Below, piece by piece: positions 1-6,721 of a stretch of DNA of 25,536 bases. Under the pieces are notes generated by a model. That model saw nothing but the letters and a program-made list of their open reading frames with translations, had not been told where the DNA came from and did no database searches. Where the stretch lies: NCBI GenBank assembly GCA_964549595.1, contig CAZJWK010000028.1:1-25536 (forward strand), given 5' to 3'. The first letter of the stretch is position 1; every line of letters begins with the position of its first letter. A program made the translations under genes and the position numbers. The stretch is from CAZQQN01 sp964549595 (GTDB lineage: Bacteria; Bacteroidota; Bacteroidia; CAILMK01; CAYYUA01).

Positions 1-75
1 AGTAAGAAATGAACAAATTTTACAAAATAGAAGTATTGTTAAAGCGCCTATTTCAATTCTATTAAAAACCAAACC

Positions 76-1611
76 TTATTGTACCGCCTTTTCAGGAGCT
101 TTTTCTTTATGCTCCAATTTACCTGTTAAAATAGCCCTACCAGCAAAAAGCAAATCCCCCAATTCCTGAAAGTCCTTATCTAATACATAGCTTTCTGATT
201 GCCATGCGTACCAGGTTTTAAGTAACCGGGTGAAGCTCGAAACTGCATTTTGTAGTTGAGGTGTATTAACGTTTTCCATGGCAAAATGCTCCATTTCTTG
301 CTTAATGAATGCCCTTTGGGTTCGTATCCAGTCGTTAGAAGGTTTCTGGAATGTCCACCGAAAATCTTTTGGTTTAGCGGTTTTTTGAGAACTATGTACA
401 AAATGCCAATGGTTAGCACTCCAGCCCGCCATTACCAGTCCTTCCAAAAGGGAATTAGAGGCCAGGCGATTGTTCCCGTGGAAACCACTAAAAGCACATT
501 CACCACACGCATATAGGCCTGGCAAGGTGGTTCTTCCTTGTTCATCAATCGGCACACCCCCACATTGGTAATGGGCAGCAGGGGCAACGGGTATCCAGTG
601 GGTTACGGGATTAATTCCACAGGATAAACATTGGTTATAAATAGCCGGGAAATGGGTTTTCCACGTTACTTCAGGAATAACAGTAGCGTCCAGATAAAGG
701 TGATCGGTATGGTTGGCTTTCATCGCCTCATATTCAGCCTGGACCACCACATCGCGGGGAGCCAAATCCGCCATAGTGTGGTATCTCGGCATAAAAGCTT
801 CTCCTATGGGGTTGCGTAATTTGGCGCCTGCTCCTCTAATGGCTTCCGATATTAAAAAGGTGGAAGGCCCTTGACCAGCGGAAAGAACCGTAGGGTGATA
901 TTGGTAATATCCCATTTTTTCCAGTGCCAACCCAGCTCTTAAAGCTAATGCAGCCCCGTCACCGGTGGCTGTTGCTGCATTGGTGGAATGTGCAAAAACC
1001 TGACCCGAACCGCCCGTGGCCAAATAAGTAGCTGTGGCTGAAATGGTTTTGGGCCTTTCAGAGCAGGTATCAAACAAATAGGCTCCTGCACAGGTGATGG
1101 TATGGTTATTTTGGATAGTGATTAGGTCCAAAACCATGTGATAAGTAAGCGCCCGGATATTCGAATAAGCCTTTAACTGCCTGCTAAGTTTTTCCACAAT
1201 TTCCGCCCCCGTTTGGTCCTGGCAATGTAAAATACGGGGATAAGAATGGGAACCTTCCTGGCTAAGGCTAAAGGTGCCATTGTCATTTTTGTCAAACGTA
1301 ACGCCCCATTTTATTAACTCCTGGATAGCTTTTGGTGCTTGTTTAGTGATTTTTCTGCTTATTGTTTTATCTGCAGTATAATGGGAAGCCAATAGGGTAT
1401 CCCGGCTATGCTTTTCCCAGGAATCCTTATCTTCTTCCATGACAGCCGCTATGCCCCCCTGAGCCAATTGCGTGTTAGAAGTTTTAAGGTCCCCTTTACT
1501 GATTATATCAATTCGAAGTTCAGGATGCTGGTGAGCCAATTTCAGGGCAAACGTTAAACCCGCAATTCCAGCTCCAATGATTAATACATCAGTAGTTTCA
1601 TATTTTTCCAT
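76..1611 (-). CDS. nadB: L-aspartate oxidase (quinolinate pathway)
   Basis: Cytoplasmic FAD enzyme that oxidises L-aspartate to iminoaspartate, the substrate of quinolinate synthase in de novo NAD synthesis. The 511-residue product is near the usual family length (about 530). An N-terminal dinucleotide-binding motif (GAGIAG, about residues 13-18) binds FAD; the family blocks QLAQGGIAAV, TGGSGQVFAHSTN and MADLAPRDVV (with the substrate-binding Arg) and the C-terminal GECAFSGFHGNNRLASNSLL are all present. These distinguish NadB from succinate dehydrogenase or fumarate reductase flavoproteins, as does the quinolinate synthase gene 52 bases upstream. The ATG start is supported by the FAD motif lying close behind it. 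The two genes are almost certainly co-transcribed, nadA first. nadC (quinolinate phosphoribosyltransferase) is not in the window. No truncation or frameshift is visible. Confidence 0.97.
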   Translation of the reverse strand: MEKYETTDVLIIGAGIAGLTFALKLAHQHPELRIDIISKGDLKTSNTQLAQGGIAAVMEEDKDSWEKHSRDTLLASHYTADKTISRKITKQAPKAIQELIKWGVTFDKNDNGTFSLSQEGSHSYPRILHCQDQTGAEIVEKLSRQLKAYSNIRALTYHMVLDLITIQNNHTITCAGAYLFDTCSERPKTISATATYLATGGSGQVFAHSTNAATATGDGAALALRAGLALEKMGYYQYHPTVLSAGQGPSTFLISEAIRGAGAKLRNPIGEAFMPRYHTMADLAPRDVVVQAEYEAMKANHTDHLYLDATVIPEVTWKTHFPAIYNQCLSCGINPVTHWIPVAPAAHYQCGGVPIDEQGRTTLPGLYACGECAFSGFHGNNRLASNSLLEGLVMAGWSANHWHFVHSSQKTAKPKDFRWTFQKPSNDWIRTQRAFIKQEMEHFAMENVNTPQLQNAVSSFTRLLKTWYAWQSESYVLDKDFQELGDLLFAGRAILTGKLEHKEKAPEKAVQ

Positions 1612-1663
1612 GTTAATTGAGGTTAAAAAGCTGCGTATCTTTAAATACCAATTTTTACAGGCA

Positions 1664-2620
1664 TTAATTCATTTCCAGCATTCGCTTAATCGGCTCATAG
1701 GCTTCTTCTATGAGAGATTGTGGCAGGCATACTTCAGGGGTTTCATCACGTATACAAGCTTCCAACTTTTCAAGGGTATTCAACTTCATGAATTCACATT
1801 CACTGCAAGCACAGGTAGTATCGAAGATGGGGGCTGCGGGTATGAACACTTTTTCGGGATTTAGCTTCTCCATTTCATGAAGGAGCCCAGGCTCTGTCAA
1901 AACGATGAATTGGGTGCTATTGCTTTCTTGGCTTCTCTTAAGCATCTTTCCGGTTGAGCCAATGAAGTCCGCAAATTGGCGTATCAAGTCATTGCATTCC
2001 GGATGAGCCATCACTTCCGCTTGGGGATATTGCTCAACCAAACCGGCCAGTTTTTCTGCTGAAAAAACTTCATGGACTTGACATACCCCTTGCCATAAAA
2101 GCATATCCCTACCTGTCTGCCGAATAAGGTACTGCCCCAGGTTTTTGTCCGGGGCGAACAGAATGGGTTGGTCCTCAGGGATGCTGTTAATAATGGCTTT
2201 GGCATTGGAGGAGGTGCAGACAATATCACTCATGGCTTTCACCTCAGCAGAACAATTGACGTACGTTACGACCAGGTGATCCGGATGCTCATCAACAAAG
2301 GCTTTAAATTCTCTTGGCGGACAAGCGTCAGCCAAAGAACAGCCCGCATTGGCATCCGGTAGTACCACCTTTTTATCCGGGGAGAGTATTTTGGCTGTTT
2401 CTGCCATGAAATGCACACCGGCAAAGGCTATCATGGGTGCATCCGCCCCCGCAGCTTCCCTGGCCAATCCAAGGCTATCCCCGGTGAAATCTGCTATTTC
2501 CTGGATTTCCGGCTCTTGGTAATAATGGGCCAGTACTAAAACTTGTTTTGTTTCTTTTAGCTCCGTTATTGAATTTTTGATTTTTTCTTGATTTGTATTT
2601 GTGGTTTGAATACCCTCCAT
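1664..2620 (-). CDS. nadA: Quinolinate synthase, [4Fe-4S] enzyme
   Basis: Condenses iminoaspartate with dihydroxyacetone phosphate to quinolinate; cytoplasmic and oxygen-sensitive because of its [4Fe-4S] cluster. The 318-residue protein carries the three cluster cysteines expected for the family by position: Cys94 (in NAGCSLADAC), Cys180 (in WQGVCQVH) and Cys275 (in the CACSEC cluster followed by MKLNT). N-terminal LAHYYQ, GDSLGLA and FAGVHFMAETAKIL and the central CSAEVKA and APDKNLGQYL are also family blocks. It starts at ATG after a short non-coding gap of 54 bases and is followed by nadB with a 52-base gap, so the two form an operon giving the first two steps of NAD synthesis. I saw no clear promoter motif upstream. 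Confidence 0.97.
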   Translation of the reverse strand: MEGIQTTNTNQEKIKNSITELKETKQVLVLAHYYQEPEIQEIADFTGDSLGLAREAAGADAPMIAFAGVHFMAETAKILSPDKKVVLPDANAGCSLADACPPREFKAFVDEHPDHLVVTYVNCSAEVKAMSDIVCTSSNAKAIINSIPEDQPILFAPDKNLGQYLIRQTGRDMLLWQGVCQVHEVFSAEKLAGLVEQYPQAEVMAHPECNDLIRQFADFIGSTGKMLKRSQESNSTQFIVLTEPGLLHEMEKLNPEKVFIPAAPIFDTTCACSECEFMKLNTLEKLEACIRDETPEVCLPQSLIEEAYEPIKRMLEMN

Positions 2621-2674
2621 AATGGCAAATTCAACTTATCGATAAACACTTAAAAATCCGGAATAAAATTCGCT

Positions 2675-3160
2675 TTAATTCCCTTTGATAGGCTCCAGCT
2701 TTTCCTGGGCCACCAAACGATGTTCTCTTCTTTTTAGGGCTTCTTCGTATTCGGTCTGTTCTGTGGGTGTTTCAGGATAAATATGAGGGACAAGCCGGGG
2801 TTTGTTTCCGTCATTTAAGGCTACGTGGGTAAAGAAAGCTTGATTGATTAAGTAAGGTTGATAATTTTTTGTTTGACGGTAAACGGTCACCTTTACTTCC
2901 ATTGAGGTACGGAAAGCACGAGTAACCCAAGCTTTCAGGTTAACAAACTCACCCAATTTGACCCCTTCATTAAAGGATACTTGATCGACTCCGGCTGTTA
3001 CGGTTAAACTTCCGGAGTGACTTTGGGCGCTGATAACGGAAACCCGGTCCATCCATTGTAAGAGTTTTCCTCCTAATAACAGACCGGAGGGGTTGGTATC
3101 ATTGGGTAGCACTACCTCAGTGGTTTCGGTTAAAGATTCCTTTGGCCGTTTTGCTTGCAT
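2675..3160 (-). CDS. Acyl-CoA thioesterase, hotdog fold (YciA/BACH type)
   Basis: Predicted cytoplasmic hydrolase of acyl-CoA thioesters to free acid and CoA; chain-length preference cannot be read from sequence. The 161-residue product has the single-hotdog signature: PNDTNPSGLLLGGKLLQWMD near residues 19-38, where an Asn/Asp after the first strand and the Gly-Gly before the hotdog helix shape the active site. TAGVDQVSFNEGVKLGEFVNL follows, matching the second core strand. The C-terminal 35 residues are charged and probably helical. The frame is open back to a TTG at 3184, but I chose the ATG at 3160 because the extra eight residues add nothing to the fold. The gene lies on the same strand 54 bases before nadA and may be read with it, although there is no evident biochemical link. 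A 14-base palindrome sits upstream. Confidence 0.88.
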   Translation of the reverse strand: MQAKRPKESLTETTEVVLPNDTNPSGLLLGGKLLQWMDRVSVISAQSHSGSLTVTAGVDQVSFNEGVKLGEFVNLKAWVTRAFRTSMEVKVTVYRQTKNYQPYLINQAFFTHVALNDGNKPRLVPHIYPETPTEQTEYEEALKRREHRLVAQEKLEPIKGN

Positions 3161-3211
3161 AGCGTTTATCCTAAAACAGGACAAAGGTCTTCCTGGCCAC
3201 CCATAATTCCT

Positions 3212-3225
3212 ATGATTTAAATCAT
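3212..3225. promoter_or_regulatory. Perfect 14-base palindrome upstream of the thioesterase gene
   Basis: ATGATTTAAATCAT is a perfect inverted repeat, centred about 58 bases upstream of the chosen thioesterase start and about 50 bases past the end of the PorE-like gene. It lies in the only gap on that side of the thioesterase gene, so it could be a dimeric repressor site. It is AT-rich and such palindromes also arise by chance; no regulator is linked to it in the window. Confidence 0.25.
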
Positions 3226-3268
3226 TGCTGACTTTTTGAGAGAAAGCTAATTCGGTTGGCTTTTTGCC

Positions 3269-5374
3269 TTACTCCTGGTAAATGACTTTCCTATTTCCCT
3301 TAAGCTCGCCAATTACCCTGAATTCGGTCCTTCTGTTTTTTTCCCTTCCTTTCGGGTTATCACTGCCATCAGGCAAGGTATTAGGGGCAATAGGGCGTTC
3401 CTCGCCAAAACCTTTTGGCTGTAACCGTTTGCGATTTATACCTTTTTTGACAAGGTACTCAACTATGTTTCCGGCTCGTTTTTGAGAAAGCTTTTTGTTA
3501 TAGGCATCCCGGCCAATGCTATCCGTGTGGGACCTAATTTCCAATATCAGTTTTGGGTTTTTCTTTAGTAATTCAAATACTGTTGTATCCAGGGCGCTTC
3601 TGGACTGAGCATTCAATTCGGCTTTATCGAAAGCGTAGTAAATATTGGGAATGACAATGGGTTTCTTCTTAATGGGTTTTAAAATAAGATCCTTTTGGTT
3701 TCCGGATTGGGTTAGTTGTCTTTTTGTAAAGGTATCTGTTTGATCCCGGAAATAACCCTTTTTGTTCACATCCACAATTAATGAATCATCTTTATTTTGA
3801 TTCTGTAGATTAAAACGGTAACGGCTGCTATCTTTAGGGGGAAGGGTGTCATTGGCTATTAAAATCCGTTCCTTCCCGGAATCTTTCACTTTGTAGAGTG
3901 ACACAATGGCCTTGCGTTCCTTTTTATCATCTTTTTTATTATGCTTTTCATTAGCGGAGTCCTTTAAGCCTTTTTTAATGACCCTGCCGGCAATGAAGTC
4001 CACGAATTCCCTGGGCAATTTAACCCGCCATATATCATCGCAACAAGTCTTATGCTTCAGGGCTATGACGCCACGGCGGTTGGATACTAAGAAACCTTGG
4101 CCTTTGTTATTAGTATTGTAATAAAGGTCATCAGCCGGGGAATTAATAGGCCGATTCAGGTTTGTCGGTTCCTTTGTGAAGCGTCCGCCTTTCAAAGGCA
4201 CCTCAAAAATGTCCAGCCCCCCATATCCGGGCCAGCCATCCGAACTAAAGTACAGTTTTCCTAAATTGTTAGCTAAGTAGGGGGTCATCTCATCACTCAA
4301 TGTGTTTATATAGCGACCTGCATTTCTGGGATTTCCATAGTTTCCCGTCTTTTTGTTGTAGCCGGTGTACCAAATATCCATTCCACCTCTTCCTCCGTCC
4401 CGATCTGAGGCAAAATAAATTACCGGCATTTTTCTCCTTCCTTTTTGAATCTTCCCTGTGGTTGGGTGTGTAGTGGTTACTCCTGGTTTGTTTATGGGTT
4501 CCGGAAGCTTTTCCGGCTCTGACCAATCACCTTTTGATTGCTTTTCACTCACATAAAGCTTGCAGATCATTTCTTTATCCTGGTTCAATTGACATTGGGT
4601 GAAATAAAACCGTTTTTTATTCTCGGAGAAGGTCCCATTGCCCAGATTAATTTTTTCATTGGAAACCTTTTCCCAGGGGCCATGGTGCTTCCATTTACTT
4701 CCTTGTTTTTTTGCTATGTAAAAGCGGGTCTTTGAACTTGATTGAGCCCCCCTTTTAACCTTAATTAATGAATCTTTTTTCAGGGAAGCATACAACATGG
4801 TGCTATCATCCATAAAAATAGGGCTAAGTTCTGTGTATGCACTATTGATGGCTTTTCCCAAATGAGTGACCCTCACCTGCTGAGAGGCTTTATCGGCTTT
4901 AATGGCTTTTTGACATCCGGCTATGGCAGCCCGAACCCGTTTTTTCACCTTTCTTCTATTGGGGCCTTTGTAATGGGTCTCTACTTTTTTTAGCAAGGAT
5001 CTGGCTTTTTGGTACTGACCATTTTGTTGCACCATTAAACCCCAATAATAGCGTGCTTGGGGATATTCACCGGATCTATTTTGATGAAGCAATTTGTAAT
5101 ATTCAGCCGCTACCCGATAATTCCGGATTTTACGATTCAGGGATGCCAGCTTTGAAACCATTTTGTAACGTTTACCCGGTGCCATACCTTTTTCTTTAGC
5201 CCGGGATTTTGCTTTTTCGTACCATTTTATGGCTCCGTAATAATCCCCCAGCTTTACTTTTTGCGCGGCTTTTTGCTTTAACTCATTAAAATCTTTTTCC
5301 GGTGTCTGCGCTAAGGCATGGAAAGGGATCCAGAGGCAAAATAAAAAACAAACTTGAGTGGTGAATCTGAGCAT
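3269..5374 (-). CDS. PorE-like outer-membrane protein: TPR, PD40 propeller, CRD, OmpA domain
   Basis: Predicted periplasmic/outer-membrane anchor that binds peptidoglycan and works with a PorP/SprF partner in type IX secretion. Domain order in 701 residues: signal peptide (1-22, ending HALAQ), TPR helices (about 24-165), a PD40/WD40-like propeller (about 175-455, with blades such as YFASDRDGGRGGMDIW and LYFSSDGWPGYGGLDIF), a short carboxypeptidase-regulatory-like region (about 456-572) and an OmpA domain (about 574-690). Asp618 and Arg633, 15 residues apart, match the Asp/Arg pair that grips diaminopimelate in OmpA-family domains. This architecture is that of PorE of Porphyromonas and its many paralogues. 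The CRD-like region has a Lys/Asp-rich insert near residues 465-490 that looks disordered. It starts 15 bases after the PorP-like gene, so the two are co-transcribed. Which T9SS sub-function it serves is inference; it may be a paralogue serving a particular cargo. Confidence 0.88.
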   Translation of the reverse strand: MLRFTTQVCFLFCLWIPFHALAQTPEKDFNELKQKAAQKVKLGDYYGAIKWYEKAKSRAKEKGMAPGKRYKMVSKLASLNRKIRNYRVAAEYYKLLHQNRSGEYPQARYYWGLMVQQNGQYQKARSLLKKVETHYKGPNRRKVKKRVRAAIAGCQKAIKADKASQQVRVTHLGKAINSAYTELSPIFMDDSTMLYASLKKDSLIKVKRGAQSSSKTRFYIAKKQGSKWKHHGPWEKVSNEKINLGNGTFSENKKRFYFTQCQLNQDKEMICKLYVSEKQSKGDWSEPEKLPEPINKPGVTTTHPTTGKIQKGRRKMPVIYFASDRDGGRGGMDIWYTGYNKKTGNYGNPRNAGRYINTLSDEMTPYLANNLGKLYFSSDGWPGYGGLDIFEVPLKGGRFTKEPTNLNRPINSPADDLYYNTNNKGQGFLVSNRRGVIALKHKTCCDDIWRVKLPREFVDFIAGRVIKKGLKDSANEKHNKKDDKKERKAIVSLYKVKDSGKERILIANDTLPPKDSSRYRFNLQNQNKDDSLIVDVNKKGYFRDQTDTFTKRQLTQSGNQKDLILKPIKKKPIVIPNIYYAFDKAELNAQSRSALDTTVFELLKKNPKLILEIRSHTDSIGRDAYNKKLSQKRAGNIVEYLVKKGINRKRLQPKGFGEERPIAPNTLPDGSDNPKGREKNRRTEFRVIGELKGNRKVIYQE

Positions 5375-5389
5375 TTCCGTAATTCCGGT

Positions 5390-6439
5390 TTAATAGCGGT
5401 AACAGGGTACTGTTATTTCGTCAGGTTGTAATTGAAAATCATAGGTATAGGTGAAGGCGACCTCGAATCCTCCTCTATAATTGCTTGCGTCCCGTAAATC
5501 TGAGACGTTGAAATCATAAGCCAAAGCCACATCAAAAGGGTGAAAGTACATGCCTAAATTGATTGAAAAGGCATCCACATTCTCGCCTAAATCAGAGCTT
5601 TTATAACCCCTTATGTTATTGCGGTAATAAGAACCTGCCCGAAATCTCAGGGGCTTTTCAAGCGATCCCAACCGAACCAGGCTACCAATCATAAATTCGG
5701 TAGCTTGGTTATGCCTTTTGTATAAAGCAGAGGGCAAAATACCGATTTTTGGGGATATTGGTATTTTAGCCCTGGTATGGGTTACGTACCGTGGCTTAAT
5801 TCGCCAGGTGAAATCCTGAACCAAACTGACATCCGGCTGATTGCTATGGAAAATCCCTTGACCAATCAAAAAACTCAAATCATCTGAAGTGTAACGGTAA
5901 GCCAGGCCGGCGTTCAAATCAAAATTGCTGGATTGCGTGGAAAGGCGCTTTTCCTGGTTAGGCAAATCCGGGTCAAAAATGGCTCTTTGATGGTCATATT
6001 GTACCGGATAGGTAGCGGCCCCGATTGACCGGGTGACCAAACCGGCCTGTAATCCGCCCATAATCTTGTGGGAACCGATTTTTTTGTGATAAGCGCCCGA
6101 TAATTGGATTATTTGATTGGTGAGGGTTGCCGGGCCTGATTGGTCCCCGGAAATCATAATCCCTCCGTTGATGTAATCGGATTGGAAAGGGAATTTGTAT
6201 TCCCCGTAAATAAGCCCCGTTTGGAAAAAATGAACGGATATGCTATTCCATTGATTTCTGTAGAGCCCACCAGCCCTTATGGTTCCTTTAAAATCACCTG
6301 TTAAGGCCGGATTTAGGGTTAGGGGGCTTTTGTTATACTGCGTAAAATGAATATCCTGACCAAACGCCGAAAAGCATTTGAACAGGCAAAAAAGCATTAT
6401 TAAAATAAATGTTGGGTAGAATTTTCTTAAGCTTAACAT
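5390..6439 (-). CDS. PorP/SprF family T9SS outer-membrane protein
   Basis: Predicted outer-membrane beta-barrel of the PorP/SprF family, members of which help secrete or attach T9SS cargo, notably cargo with type B sorting domains. From the ATG at 6439 the protein has 349 residues. It has a strongly hydrophobic signal peptide (about 1-28, ending FSAFGQ) followed directly by DIHFTQYNKSPLTLNPALTG, the hallmark N-terminus of the family. Gly- and aromatic-rich barrel segments (SGAYHKKIGSHKIMGGLQAG, DAFSINLGMYFHPFDVALAY) follow, with a C-terminal VPCYRY resembling the VPCPRF-like end common in the family. The frame is open to a TTG at 6457, but ATG gives a cleaner signal peptide. It heads a two-gene unit with the PorE-like gene and is divergent from two T9SS cargo genes, suggesting they are functional partners. 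Confidence 0.9.
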   Translation of the reverse strand: MLSLRKFYPTFILIMLFCLFKCFSAFGQDIHFTQYNKSPLTLNPALTGDFKGTIRAGGLYRNQWNSISVHFFQTGLIYGEYKFPFQSDYINGGIMISGDQSGPATLTNQIIQLSGAYHKKIGSHKIMGGLQAGLVTRSIGAATYPVQYDHQRAIFDPDLPNQEKRLSTQSSNFDLNAGLAYRYTSDDLSFLIGQGIFHSNQPDVSLVQDFTWRIKPRYVTHTRAKIPISPKIGILPSALYKRHNQATEFMIGSLVRLGSLEKPLRFRAGSYYRNNIRGYKSSDLGENVDAFSINLGMYFHPFDVALAYDFNVSDLRDASNYRGGFEVAFTYTYDFQLQPDEITVPCYRY

Positions 6440-6721
6440 TTCACCCGTCTGCACCAAATTTTTTTGATTTTCAATTTTAGGTCTTTATTTGCAAAACGAA
6501 TAAAATTTTTCGTAATTTTTTTCCTAAAAAATAGGTTATAAAATGGTGGAGAAAATGGTATTGGTACGGGATAGTGTGTAAAATGACTTTTTAATATGAG
6601 GTTAACTTTTTTTCACTAAGAGAGAAACGATAAATTCATTGGCCTGTGTTGCATAATAAAAATCCTAAACGTTGGGGAATGATCACCGAAAATCTATCCA
6701 TGAAAATAATTAAAGCCAAAA
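6440..6721. promoter_or_regulatory. Divergent AT-rich intergenic region between PorP-like and T9SS cargo genes
   Basis: This 282-base gap must hold promoters for both the leftward PorP/PorE-like unit and the rightward cargo pair. It is rich in A and T runs. At 6497-6512 lies an imperfect 16-base palindrome (CGAATAAAATTTTTCG, one mismatched pair) about 57 bases before the PorP-like start. I could not find an exact Bacteroidota -7 box (TAnnTTTG) for either direction and saw no open reading frame longer than about a dozen codons. Shared control of the two units is inference. Confidence 0.4.

Noticed and set aside
2..169. Open plus-strand frame at the left edge
   Set aside because: Most of it is antisense to the nadB 3' end and its composition is not protein-like; no start or motif is visible.
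1577..1864. Plus-strand frame of 95 codons opposite the nadA end and nadB start
   Set aside because: It overlaps two well-supported genes on the other strand, has a Phe-, His- and Tyr-heavy composition typical of antisense frames, and shows no family motif.
6440..6721. A small gene or sRNA in the divergent intergenic region
   Set aside because: No frame exceeds about a dozen codons and I could not see a promoter plus terminator pair supporting an RNA.
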